Source of the DNA: Ophiodon elongatus
Lineage: Eukaryota > Chordata > Actinopteri > Perciformes > Hexagrammidae
Direction of reading: 5' to 3'
Assembly: GCA_016806645.1 (NCBI GenBank)
Contig: JACSYO010002159.1
Span: 2,237,001 to 2,301,000, forward strand
DNA length: 64,000 nt
The translations under genes were made by a program, and so were the position numbers. Under the pieces are notes generated by a model that was given only the letters and a program-made list of their open reading frames with translations, was not told where the DNA came from and made no database searches. Position 1 is the stretch's first letter. The number at the start of each line of letters is the position of its first letter. Below, piece by piece: positions 21,444 to 33,762 of this stretch.

Positions 21444-23629
21444 AATACTTAATGATAAGTATTGTACGCTACTTATAATTTTTATAACTTTTTCTGTAAC
21501 TTTATATAGGGAGATATTGTAATTTTAACTTCACAACATTTATTTAACAATATAAATTAGGCTACTTTGCAGAAATGTACCATCTGCATAATTTGGTACT
21601 TTTAAGTGTATTTTAATGCCAATATTTTTGCGCTTTTACTTAAAACATGTGAAATGCAGGACTTTAACTTGTCACAGAGTATTTAAACACTGTTCTCTCG
21701 TAAAATATTTGATCATAAAAACATGAATAAATGTTGAATAAATATGAATTGTGCTGAAAAAAAAAAGTCTGACTCGCAAAGCGCGATAAACGAGACGAGC
21801 GCCGTCTTTCGGGATGGGTTTGGTTAACAGTCGCGCTGGGAAACATGAGGCTTCGTCACTCCCCGCAGGCAGAGAGGGCACAAAAATGAACGCTTAGGTC
21901 ACAGCCCTGGGAAGCGACAAAGTCCCACCGGAGGGTGCTGTAAAGCTGACACAGCAATACATGTTTTACGGTTTCATGGGAAACTACTGTGGGTCTTCAG
22001 CCCAGTACTGCCTTGGCTGACTTTAAGAAGGTTGACTCATCTTTTTTTGCTGAAGTAACCTCAACCTGGTTGATGTAGCACCACCACTGTAGAATACTGT
22101 TTAATGTTCATATCATGCCTTCTCTTTCTGCAGTGCAAAAAATCTTGACACTAAATCCCAGTGTAAAACAATATAAGAAAAATCTGGTATTGGTTCCTCA
22201 GGCGATGTCTGCATTGAGTAGCTGTGTTCTCTCTTGATCAGTGATCCTTACGGATCCCTCCTCCCCCATGGTTTGGCATGCATGTGAACCGTGGATTAAA
22301 CATCCAGTTTAACCATCATAGGGTGAAATAAAGTTTTACTGCTTCGCGTTACTGGCTAATAATCAGAAAATCATGCGATCGGGAGATTGGCATTAATGCT
22401 TTCGAGTAGCTGATCTATGAAATGCTACATACAGCCGCGGAGGTTCCATTCAGTTCCATTATGATTCTATTCAGTAGAAAAGGGTAATAAGCAAAGGTAC
22501 ATTATAACGTTAATGTGATGTGTTCAAATTTAATGTGAAACTTGAAAGAATACAGTTATTTGAAGATGTTTTCTCGGCAATAAAAATAGATATTAGACAG
22601 GGAATTATGACCCCCAACACTAGCTCTAAGAATTTTATAATACATAATTAAAACTACTTATGCCAAGTTTTTGTAAAAAAATACCCTTTTATTTCCTTAT
22701 CCTTTGAATTGTATTTTTATGCAAATAACCACTATAGATGACGAAAACATGATGGTTCACACATAATTTTTCTGGACGATGCGGAAAGAAATAGTCTGGA
22801 GCCTTGAATACCAGCTCCTATAACAAAAAATAACAGCAAAAACAATCTGTTATTGTATCTCTTTTGACCTTTGCAATTTTGTTTCCCTTCTCTGAAAGTA
22901 CAATTCAGTCGCTGCATAACTTGCCACTTCATTTTACACCATTTAGTTGTGAATTATATCTCATAATACAATTTAGACAAAATTAAAGCATCATTAGCTC
23001 CCTATTCTTCTTCCTCTTTTCCTTTGTCACCTCTCTCTATATTTCCTTTCTCTCTCTCCTCTTCTCTGCAGCTTTACACCGTCTCTTTCTGTTTCACTTT
23101 CTCATTCTATCTGCTTCCCGCTCTCTTTTACCTCAAGTTGTTTAAAAGACACTGGGGGTTCCTGTCTAAATAAGAGCCAGTCAATAGAGAGAGTGTGCCC
23201 GAAGGCAAGAAAAGCTGCTACCGTGCTAATATGTCTTAGCACTGATTATAGAGAGCAAGTAAATATGTGTCTGTGAGTGTGTGTCTGCATTGATGTAATG
23301 CACAAGTGTGTAATGAAACTGGATGCAAGTGCTGTTGTGAGGCGAAAGCTTAGTGGGATGACCAAATCAATTTTTGCAATTTTGAAGACCAGAGGCTTAA
23401 GCTTCAACCTTGCACAGTGTTGCACAAACTGGGAAGAGGCTTAAGCATGATGGTTGTACAGTTTTGTTAATGAGAAGACTTTACAGTAAAAGCAGGTGGA
23501 GTAGGGGTGGGCTTCGAGAGTTCCTCTCCTCCCCTTTAAATGCAGTATACAGTTTTAATTGAGTGTGAGTACAAGAGGAGAAATCCTTTCCGCAGGAGGT
23601 ACACCAGGCACGGACATGAGCACACCACA
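21444..23629. other. No gene recognised
   Basis: AT-rich DNA with one CpG-richer patch at about 21768-21850 and CT-rich 23005-23115. Frames of 60-69 codons overlap the CpG patch on the minus strand without known motifs. Confidence 0.55.
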
Positions 23630-23900
23630 AATATGGTTCCAATTAGAAATGTTTTCAATACCATTTTTTCCTCCCGATTCCAATACCTAAACTTGCTTAT
23701 CAGCATATATCGAGTACCGATACAATAACAGTGCAACATTTTTTTTATATTATTTTCTAACATCTCTATACTACTTACCCTTGATGTGATATGATGCAAA
23801 CTACAACAAATTGTTGCATTGTCTGACTCGGATTAAACTGGTAAAACATAAACACCCCTCAAAACCCAAGCCTTGCATTCAATACATGTGACTGTTTTAC
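23630..23900. repeat. Possible hAT-type dispersed repeat fragment
   Basis: The segment holds cgagtaccgatac, then acttacccttgatgtgatatgatgcaaac and ttgttgcattgtctgac. I recognise this arrangement from fish repeats with TATCGRTAC-type ends. No terminal repeats or target duplication are visible. Recognition is from memory only. Confidence 0.4.
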
Positions 23901-24938
23901 TGGTGGCATTTTTCTAGTGTAAATTATTGCCAAATTGCTGACATTGTGCTAGCTCTGGCTAAGCTAACTCTCGGCTAGCTTCACATGCACATGTTGAAAT
24001 TGGATCGTGCATAGACCCGCGTACTCGCCAATATCTCATCCAGCATTTAAGGCTGTATCTGAGTAATTTCCGATTGAAAAATCAGAAATGTATTCCAATG
24101 ATTTAGAAGTTCGAAACTACCCCCTAAGTGGTCACAACCTGGCTTAAAGATTGTGAGAAGGGAGGATGACAACACGTAAACCTAAATAAAGTGTTTTAAT
24201 TGTATAAATACAACAACATAAAAAAATCGTGTGTGACTGTTATATAGACAATAAAGAGCAGACAATGTCAATTGGCAGGTAGATATAAAATGAGATGTTC
24301 GTGTCCAGAGCCCAACTGGAGGTACATAAGCTCTCAGCTCCACCCTCTTCTTCTTCTTCTTGGAAAGAGCAACCAGAAAAAAAATAGGCAACCTTGGGCT
24401 GTCCCATATTTTAGAAAACAATGACTTCTGTTCAAGTAGAACACAGTTGTAATCTTAAACAAAATCCATCTTCAGCTGTCCCTTTAAGCTATTTGTCTTT
24501 ATCTCACTTTCTCTGTCAACCATCTTCTGTCTATACGCTCCTATTTCTATAAAAATTAAATACTGCCTCATAAATGTGTGTTAATTAACTCCCAATTTGT
24601 CAACAATAAAAGGAAGCACACTAACACACAGATATGCTGACTCACCAAACCCTAACCCTCAAGTACTGTTTGCTTGAGCATAGGTCCTTAATGTGACACA
24701 GGGCTGCTCTTTGCTGTCAGTGTCAGCCTCTGGGTGTGTCCTCTTTAATGTTTATCTTTGTGCATTCAATAGTTTTGCAGATGTAATCCTTTGTGGAATA
24801 CTGTGTGTGTGCGTGTGTAAGCCTTGATAAATGGTAGCTTACATCTGACTTTGATTAACTGCCACTGAAGCCAGATTGCAGTGGTCAGCCAAAAGGCCAG
24901 AAGCTGCTTGAACTGTCAAGAGGCACGGCATGGCATGG
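23901..24938. other. No gene recognised
   Basis: The left part (to about 24080) may continue the preceding repeat (gctaactctcggctagct). There is a (TTC)5 run at 24347-24361 on the plus strand. Otherwise unique. Confidence 0.5.
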
Positions 24939-24944
24939 CACACA

Positions 24945-24985
<41 letters not shown>
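24939..24985. repeat. (CA)n microsatellite
   Basis: CA with one TACA interruption, preceded by three ggcat units. Confidence 0.96.
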
Positions 24986-24987
<2 letters not shown>

Positions 24988-25153
24988 TTCTTTTCCAGCA
25001 TGATTTCCCTTATTTGGTTCTACCATAAGAGTGGGCCAGAAATCAAACCATGACCATTAAATTAGTCATAGATAATAACATGCCTCTTTGCATTAAAGAG
25101 CAAATTTGCCCTCTGAAAAATGACAGGGCTTTTTCACCAGATTTGTTATTTCT

Positions 25154-25155
<2 letters not shown>

Positions 25156-25192
<37 letters not shown>

Positions 25193-25203
25193 ACAGACAC
25201 ACA

Positions 25204-25252
<49 letters not shown>
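25156..25252. repeat. (CA)n microsatellite with CAGACACA block
   Basis: 97 bp of CA. Three CAGACACA units sit between about 25187 and 25206, splitting the array into two pure parts. Confidence 0.97.
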
Positions 25253-25254
<2 letters not shown>

Positions 25255-27652
25255 GTTGACCTCTTTGACACTTCTTACCGCCTGTTCCTCTTTCTCTCTA
25301 ATTCTGCCCCAACAGATTTTTTTTTTAATTTGATCAAAATTTATCTAAAATAATGTGAAAACCTTGGTGAATCAGTGTTTGTCCTAATTTTGTTTGTTGT
25401 CATGAATAATCATATATTTAGGGAGAGCGATTTTCAGTGCAAACCACTGACTTGTAGAAAGTCAGACCAATGATATACCAATAATGATAAAATGTATTAT
25501 TGTTATTATTATTATTATGGATTAATAATAAGGGATAATAGTATGGATTTTGGTGCAGGTTTACCAATGCTTCGGACCAATTTTTTGCCAACAAACATTT
25601 TGGAGTTAAGAAAATACTTGAATGTCCCAAGACGTTCCTACCTTAATTGTCGAAAAAATATGTTTCTGCATGCATTTCACAAACAATGCTTTTTGTCTCA
25701 GTAAACAGTTGTGAAGATCAAATCGCAAAAAAGAGAGACAGCGAAAAAAAAACAAAAAAAAGCAGTAAGACTGGAAACCATCTAATAGTAAAGCCAAGAC
25801 TGGCAGCGAGACGATGAGAGCCAAGACCATGGAATGAGGGAGAGACCATTAAAAAGAGTAACCTCTATCTCGGTGCACTTATCTCTCCAATCAGTCCATT
25901 TCATTCTTCCTTTCAACACTCCTCTCTCTTACTTCTGATAGCTTAGCCCCCTGCCTGCATAACAGTGACTGGACAGGACGGTGACTTATATTTCACATCT
26001 GAGTAATCCTCAGTGATTCATTATCATCTCGCTGTCTTACCAAGCTGATAGAACATGAACTCACATTATAAATTAATCACAATAATGACTGATTTGAACA
26101 TGTCCATTCTTCTCACTCAAATTGAAAAGGTTTAGGCAGATTACCTTTCTTACCACTGATATTAAGAACATTTGGTTTAAATCGCATTATTTCATTAGAC
26201 TGTGATTTGAATGGCAGCATCTGTTGCCGTGCCGCACATAGAAAAGGGTGCCGGGCTTAAGAGTTGTGGTTGTGTGACAAAGTACGTTTTGCATTGTGTT
26301 TGCAAGATATATATGGAGATGTTTAAAAATATATATATATATTCAGGTTCAAATACATGGACACACCCTTAAAATTGACTTGTGTAATCAGAAAATGAAA
26401 ACAACTTAAACACCCCACCTGTGTGCAGTAATATACTGTACCATATACTGTACCTCCTATTAATTTCTCTTCACCCTGACTTGAACTTAATCCTAAACTC
26501 AACATAAATCCTAATCCATCATGGTCCCTGAAAGCAGTCAGGGTTGACAAACTTGCTTTAAAGTATTTTTATCATCTCTCTGTCCTCGTGAAGACGTCTT
26601 GTCCTAATAACGCAGCCTTTAACGGCCCCTATTGTCTTTCTCCTCATCGCTCTGTCTCCTCTCGTATTTTCTCATCTCTATCTACTTCTTTATGATACCC
26701 TCTCCATCAAATTCTGTCAAACTCTTCCTCTGTCCATCAGTTTCCATTCGTTCTCATTCCCTCTCTTCTTTCTTATCTGGCTCTTCACAGCTGTCTACAG
26801 TGTCATTCACACTTTACTGACGACTGTGCTGCAAGTCGACCTATCTCCCTCCGTCTCCCTCTCCCTCTCTCTCTCTCGTTCTTTTTCTCCCCTCTCTATC
26901 CATCAGCCTAACATACCTCCCTAAGGGCCCACATTTTCTATCCCATAATTCTTTGCTGTGCCCCTCTGATGATTGCCAATTCCTTGCTGTAGGTCTGAAT
27001 GCGACATCTACTTTTCTAAGGTCACCCTATGTTGGTGTTTTCTGTAAGTGACCAGTGTGAACTTCCCTCAGTTCACTTGTTTTTTTTTGCTTGAGTACAT
27101 GTACTGTATTTCTGCATGTCTGGGTGAAAGAAGTGTTTTCCATGACACCATAAACCAGCGCTTCCACACACCTGTAGATGTTGTGTTAAGTTAGTTTATG
27201 GCTCCATAAATGAGAATCTGGCCTATTTCGTCAGAATCATGCTGTTGGTGCACTGGCTAATACACTTGGTGGATTTACATTGTATGTTTGATTGATTTGC
27301 CAGCTGGCTTTCCTCTGTAGCTTATAAAATCTGTTTTGTCATTTTCTTTTTTTTGTTGAACATTAAAATGTTTAAGTATGCATTGTTACATATACCATGG
27401 TGACTTATTCTGTCTTCCCTCACATATTTGACGAGCATCCTTTCTGTTTTCTTAACTTAAAAGCAGCCTTCACCATAATTATTTGGAGTTAGATTGGGTC
27501 TGATAACTTACTGCATCAGCATCTCTGCATTGCATCTGTAAATAACCTTTAAAAGTGTTTATCACATTATAATTTACATAAAATATCAAAAGCCTTGAGC
27601 AAAGTGCAAAAGAAGCACTCCACAAAATGACATTTAATTGGGCTGGGCTGAC
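25253..27652. other. No gene recognised
   Basis: Holds a (TTA)n run at 25496-25518, an (AT)n run at 26328-26342 and a CT-rich segment at 26625-26905. Frames found here are compositional and show no protein family. Confidence 0.6.
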
Positions 27653-27901
27653 TAGGGCTTGGCAATCTGTCGATATTATATCAATATCGTGATATGAGAC
27701 TATCAGATATGATTTTAGATTTTGTATTCATCTTTGTGTTTTTAAAGGCTGCAATACAAGTCGTAGTTTACCAGACTATTCCAGCTGTTTTATGTTTTGC
27801 CTTTACCCACTTAGTAATTATATCCACATTAGTGATGATTATCTGTCAAAAATCTCATTTTATAAATATTTTGTTACGGGTATTTAGTCAGAAATATCTT
27901 C
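27653..27901 (+). mobile_element. 5' part of a hAT-type MITE
   Basis: It starts tagggcttggcaatctg and is followed by gatattatatcaatatcgtg and a core reading ttaaaggctgcaatacaag, ccagactattccagctgtt, cacttagtaattatatccac. I recognise this as a common fish non-autonomous element that normally ends ...cgcccagccctag. Here the right end is missing: at 27902 the sequence turns into nine T residues and then an antisense LINE fragment. No target duplication can be checked. Confidence 0.72.
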
Positions 27902-28198
27902 TTTTTTTTTGCTAAGTAAATTTGTGTGTCACCTGAATAATTATGGTAATTTCTGGTTGTTTTCCATAATCTGAGCCAGTGGTAGAATGTAGATATTAAA
28001 CAGAAGAGTCCCCAGAATAGAGCCTTGGGGAACTTTGCATGTGTTATATTTGCATTCATATGTGTAATTACCTATAGACACAAAGTAGTCTCTGTCTTTT
28101 AAATATGATTCAAACCAGTTTAGTACTTAGCCAGAAAGTCCAAACCAGTTTTCCAGTCGGTCAAGTAATATGTTGTGTTTGACCGTTTTGAATGCAAA
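27902..28198 (-). pseudogene. L2/CR1-type LINE reverse-transcriptase fragment ending in oligo-A
   Basis: Minus-strand reading gives FAFKTVKHNILLDRL (usual form: AFDTV.H.ILL..L), WFESYLKDRDYFVSIGNY, KVPQGSILGTLLFNIYILPL and, after a one-base shift, HNYSGDTQIYLA. The last is the YADD box altered to YSGD. One in-frame stop lies after the LSG. The fragment keeps RT boxes 3-5 only. Immediately after TQIYLA the minus strand reads nine A residues and then enters the MITE. No insertion duplication was found. Confidence 0.85.
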
Positions 28199-30515
28199 AT
28201 AGTAATAATAACGTTTGATAAAGTTTATTAAAATATAATAAAGCCTGCAGATTAAAAGACAGAAAGAGGGGTGGATGCTTTGAAGAAAACATATCATCAA
28301 ATCATTGTTTCAGCCGGTGAACCTAAGATGCTACATATCTGTATATCAATAGTGAAGACAAAGGTCATTTAAGAACAACAAAGTGAAGGATGTGCTTAAA
28401 TTTCATATATTTGTATCATGCTTCCAAACCAGTAAAAGTGAGTTGTACGATTATGGTCTTGAATCAATAAAAATTATAGAAATTACCGTTCTACTCAATT
28501 ATCTAAAATATTTATTGTAGTTTTGTATGGAAGGGGGCCACACAAGGAACTGAGACATCAGTTTAATTTAATATATTTAGCCTTTTACAGTCGGTGATGA
28601 TTCATTGACATGTCAGTGTTGAGTTTCATTTATCTGCTGGTTTAACAGAAAGGCATGTTTTCTCCAAATTTTCACAGTCGCTGTTGCAAAGCGGGGCTGT
28701 CATAATTTAAGATGTGATTTGAACAAGTTGGTGTTTATGCTGTCGCTTCTCAGAGCGTTGTTGTTGTGATTGTTTTTGTCGTGGCTTGCTAGGTGAATAT
28801 CAAGCTCATATTTTAATCAAAGAAATGATTTACGCCATCTATCAAAATGACCTCAACCCTTGCTTGTTCTACGATGGTGAGAGCCAGTGACTCTTTTACT
28901 AAGCAGGATCCAATTTCAGAACGAGCCTTGGCCATGCATAAAACACAAGCAACACACACAATTGCTTAATAAAATATTGAAATGTTTTTCATTGGAGTAT
29001 GTGACTTTATTTCTTAGTCCTGCTAAGAAACTCAAAAACTACCCTACATGGCAGTAAACAAGTAATTAAAGATATAAACTGTATTGATGATGTATGATGA
29101 TGACAGAAACACTTATTATTCAACAAATACATGTATACAGATAAATAATCACAAATAATTTAGAGAAATGCTTTTAAATTATCGAACAATATTCAGTGAG
29201 TCAGATAGCCAAATCACATTGCATTTAGGAATCTCTTCGATGGCAAAGGCAGCCTTATTTCCAGCAAGAGTTATACATTTGGGCCTACGTTGTTTAATGG
29301 AAGCCACAGATTGTAAACCCATACGTGCAAAAATTGCCAGCAAATGTTTTTGAATGACAAATATGAAAATGTTTATTTACTTTTCAATGTACTGGGAGCC
29401 AGTTTGCTTTTGGTTACAGTGTGCTGCTCTTCCCAAAAAAAAAAATATATTTATATATATATCGACTATGATATGTTTACATTTTATGGAAAGTTATGTG
29501 CTGGGCTGTTTTGTGGATGCACATAGTACATTGCTGGAACGCTATCATTGTGAGGAAGTTACTGCTCCCAGCCAACATACAGTCAAATCTGATTGATTTT
29601 CCTATCTACAGAGCAACAAAGCTAATATCCATATTTCCTAAAACGTTTAAGTATTTCCAACCTAATGCTTAGTTAGCTGTAGTCCAACCAGCCAACATTT
29701 TACAGGGCTCCTCCAAACCCTAACCATTTCTCAGTTTGTCGCACCAGCACATGATTTGTTTGCACCCTTTTTTTTGTACAGCAGGATATTAATCAATGAC
29801 CATGCATGCTGATGAATAGTTGTCATAATTTGCATATCCTGCCAGCACTCTCATCATCACTGGTGTCTGAGTCGGAACCTCTCGTTGTGTCTCCCGACCA
29901 GCCTCAACCTCTATCTCCTCATTTCGCTTTTCAAAATAATCAGCTGGTATAGCCCGCTTCATTTTTGGAACTCGGCAGCAATGTTAATGATCATGAGCAT
30001 CATGGACCTGCATAAAATATATTAATTTCAAAAACAAAACATCACTTCCTCATGTCTTTCCCAGAACAGTGTCATAGGTAAAACTTAGCATTTTTCCCTT
30101 TAAGGTGTTAATATATGTGTTTTGTGGTTACATGTTGCTGCTGAAATAAGAATTGTTGCTGGACAGTACAATGAAAAAAAACATATCCCCTTCTTTGAGG
30201 AAGCTGTTGCTCAGGTGGTCGAGCAGGTTGTAAATTGTAGTGTTGTTATTGTAGTTCAATCCAAATGTTGAAATGTCTTTGAACAAGACACTGAGCCTCA
30301 AATTGCTTCCAATAAGCAGTGTAGTGCCTTGCATGTCAGCTTATCCGCCATTACTGCATGTGTGTGACCAGTACTGCAAAGTGCTGTGTCCTGTCCAGAT
30401 TAAAACCTGCTGTATAAATGCAGTTAATTTGCTTCTACATCAACAACAAAGTTGGAGGAGTCGAAAGTTTTTCATTTCCCCAAAAATGACCAGAGAATAA
30501 TTGTCAGGAAATTGT
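28199..30515. other. No gene recognised; one short acidic frame
   Basis: Mostly AT-rich unique DNA. A 57-codon minus-strand frame (29962 down to 29789) begins MKRAIPADYFEKRNEEIE. In a shifted frame its downstream DNA reads SDSDTSDDESAGRIC, reminiscent of the acidic N-terminus of some DNA transposases. This is too short and too broken to call a gene. Confidence 0.5.
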
Positions 30516-30978
30516 CTTGGGCGGTATTACAGTATCGCGGTATACTAGGGTTTTTAGACGGTATGATTTACAAAACCGTCATGAATTCAGAAACTCTGCT
30601 TTCTATGATGCTGTAGTGTAGTGCACACCACCACAGGTTACTTTCTGTTTGTGGAACAGGCCGCTGAGCTCAGAAGCATGGCGACCACAAGTGGTGGGGA
30701 TAACGTTCCAGGACATGTTTGGGGGTACTTCAGGTTTAGTCTTCTTCCAACTGCAAAAGCAGTTTATAGCCACATGATTTTATTCAACAGCCCACTGATG
30801 TGTTCCCTTCCCGCTGTGTGCGTCAAGGTGGCCTGACCTTTTAAGGTGGACCAGCTATTCTCATTCATTTTAGTGGCAAGCCACTACTCAGTACACCTTC
30901 CCCAGGGACGTCATATACTATCTACCTCGATGAAATGTCAGGAAGGTATAATGGTATGAAAAAAGATACCCCCCCAAG
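30516..30978. mobile_element. Probable MITE with CTTGGG-type ends
   Basis: The left end is cttgggcggtattac and the reverse of the right end is cttgggggggtat, so ends agree over CTTGGGsGG..TAT. GCGGTATA and GGTATGA words repeat in both subterminal regions. No target duplication was found. Its segment 30825-30865 recurs inverted at 32014-32052. A 71-codon frame inside has no known motif. Confidence 0.6.
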
Positions 30979-31011
30979 TCTAGCAGAAAGACTCTTGTAG
31001 TTATTCACATC

Positions 31012-31091
31012 CACGCACACACACACACGCACATACACACACACACGCGCGCGCGCACGCACGCACGCACACACACACACACACACACACA
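31012..31091. repeat. Compound (CA)/(CG)/(CACG) tract
   Basis: 80 bp of almost unbroken pyrimidine-purine alternation: CACG/CACA, then (CG)6, then acgc repeats, then (CA)n. Confidence 0.96.
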
Positions 31092-32013
31092 TTGCAGAAA
31101 CATGGACAGCACCTCCTGACCACAATTGCTCTCCAAATTGAATCGTGGTAATTTGTGTCGGCCATTCAATTGGTTTATGCAAACCCCTATTCCCCAATCA
31201 TAGGGCTTCTTCCACTTCCTTTGGAATGTTAATTCGGAGTGTTGTTGCAGCGGAGAACAAAGGTGAGAGAATCATGCCTGCTCAGGTAATCCGGTAGGTG
31301 TCAAACAGGCTCAGCTTTTATTTTCTAAAGGCTAAAGGCTTCTAAAGGAGACAAGAGGGAGAGAGACAGACAGCGTTTCCTAGAAGCAGAGACAGACAGA
31401 CGGGTAGATAGTTACATCGTTAGAGAAGCATGCAGACTGATAGACAGACATCAGACAGAGCCACAGACTGAACTGGAGAGGGAGAGAAAATGAGTGGAAT
31501 ATTAAAATCTTCACAAAGATACAGGCAGATAATATTATATATGAAAGATTGGAGAGAAAGGTGAGGATAGTTGACACAAAAGTAGGAGAGACGAGACAAA
31601 ACAAAAGTATGCAAAACAGAAAGGTACAAAAAAGGCAAGAAACGGCGTAGGTTGTAGTGAATGAACTGAATTACATCTATTGCTCAGCTCAGTTAGATTT
31701 AATTCATGTTTCTAACATCAGCTACATTAATTAGAAGCAATCTCGGAGCTATTGTGCCCTTCCCCAGTGTCATTCAGCCTTCATTACAGCCACTTTGATA
31801 CTGAAATGAAACAGCCTTCAGCCGGATTGTGGCCATTATACCACAGAGGCTTGCTGCCATTCAGTCAAAATTACATAGTCAAGTTCCTTTTTTGGGTTTC
31901 GTTTGCTCTGTCTAGGTGGGTGATACATTTTGAACGTGTCTGTCTCTGCTGATGCATTTGTGCATGGGGATGTGAATATTGAAGCTCGCAAAACTCAAGG
32001 GCTTGTTACTCAC
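31092..32013. other. No gene recognised
   Basis: Contains a CAGA/GACA-rich, purine-biased stretch at about 31345-31460. The 31670-31900 part is non-repetitive and of balanced composition, but has no coding evidence. Confidence 0.55.
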
Positions 32014-32052
32014 ATGAGAATAGCTGCTCCACCTTAAAGGTCAGCCCACCTT
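32014..32052 (-). repeat. Inverted copy of a dispersed repeat
   Basis: Its reverse complement (aaggtgggctgacctttaagg, then tggagcagctattctcat) matches 30825-30865 with two substitutions and one indel. Confidence 0.85.
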
Positions 32053-32630
32053 AAGTGAGCCTGAGCAGCTGTTGTCGCTAGTTTTGGGCTAACCTCATTC
32101 ACCACCATTTTTTAATAGGGAAAACCCCAAAATCCACTCTCAAAATGTCCAGAAAGGAAATATCCTGTCACTGAAGACTGGCTTAATTGCCTTGTTAACT
32201 CTTTATAAAACACATTTCATTGAAACTCCACAGACACAAAGTTAAACTCACGGAAATGATCTAGCTTGGTCTTTCTACTGTTCCAACAATCACCACCAGT
32301 CACTCTCTCTTTCTGCCTACTGACCAGCTGCTGAGCTGTTCTTTGGAGGCACACCATTCAATTAGCAAAATGTGCTAAGTGATACAAATGGAAGCAGTTG
32401 TTGGTCACTTGTGGCCCCTACCAGCCAGTAGTAGTGAGGAGTCAGAAGGCAATGACTGTAAACAGTCACTCAAATATTTTGTCAATCAAATATATTTTCA
32501 AAAAGGTTGAATCACTGCAACCACGAGAGGTCATTGAGCAAGCAGTCATAAATGGGCACAACGAATATTTGACGAATGAGTCCAACAGTATGAGAGATTA
32601 TTAGCCACGGAAAGACAGAAAGATAGACAG

Positions 32631-32631
<1 letters not shown>
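32053..32631. other. No gene recognised
   Basis: Unique spacer without motifs. Confidence 0.6.

Positions 32632-32699
<68 letters not shown>
32632..32699. repeat. (CA)34 microsatellite
   Basis: 68 bp of CA, preceded by agatagacag units. Confidence 0.98.
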
Positions 32700-32700
<1 letters not shown>

Positions 32701-33726
32701 CCAAATACAAAGTCTCCTGGCGGAGATAAAAACAGACGCACACTATAAAAGCTGCACAGATATGCTCACAAATCCACATGCTCATTTCTACTCATTGACA
32801 ATTACAAGGGGATGAACACACACTAATGCACTTGTTTCTGAGGAAAACACACATTACCCTCTGCTTCAATGATCTCGGTGTTCCAGTTGGTTAAAGGCGA
32901 CAGTGATACTTAGAGGTAGAGCTAAAGAAAGAAATCCTAATCTTAGCATGTCACAACACTAATTTAACTGGCTGGCAACCAACCTTTACAAGTACAATAA
33001 GTGATTGCAGTTTAGATGAGGTATTCTGTTCAGTTCGTATAAATGCATGCCATCTCTTAAATAAGTCTATTAACAGTACTTTGTGGTATGAAAAAAAAGT
33101 AAATATGCAGCAGTTGTAAAATGTGCACACACCATGTTGGAGGTTACATATGCTTACGTGTAGCAGCATATCATTGATGTTTGTTTAAGTATGATTTTCC
33201 AACCTGCACATACCACAACATCATATTTTGGCTTGTTTTTAAATATATCCTGCTAATTTGTGGGTGGTATTTCTCTGATGTTTACACTCATCTAAATCTG
33301 TACAAGATATAATACAGCATCTGGGCTTTTACGTAATACTGGCTATAATAGGTCTGCTAAGTGATTTCAAATTCTGGATAGTGAGACAAGACTAGGGATC
33401 AGCAGCAATTTAGTCTGGGCTTTTGTTTTATGGCTGTTCACCATAATAGAAAGAAATGTGTGCAGTGCAGTGAGACTAATATGCAGTTCTTTTGAATCTG
33501 AGTCGTAACAGTGTGGCTTAGTACAACTGCTGCATGTGAATTATTTATGGATGCTGGAACTTCCACCCATGTTATAAAACGCTGCATAAAAAAAGGCTTT
33601 TTTATTTGACAAAGCGGCTTGTATTTGATTGCAAAATCTTCCCGTCAAAGGTAGGGTACCAAGAATAGCACTGCTGATTTCATAATTGATGACACATGTT
33701 TGCCTCAATGTTCAATATGTCGAGGA
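32700..33726. other. No gene recognised
   Basis: AT-rich unique DNA; only short frames without motifs. Confidence 0.6.
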
Positions 33727-33762
33727 CCCCCCCCCCCCCCAAACCCCCCCCACACACACACA
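33727..33762. repeat. Poly-C tract plus (CA)n
   Basis: C14, AAA, C8, then about 10 bp of CA. Run lengths in the source assembly may be inexact here. Confidence 0.9.

Noticed and set aside
24640..24660. aaccctaaccct, telomere-like
   Set aside because: Only two units; far too short for an interstitial telomeric repeat.
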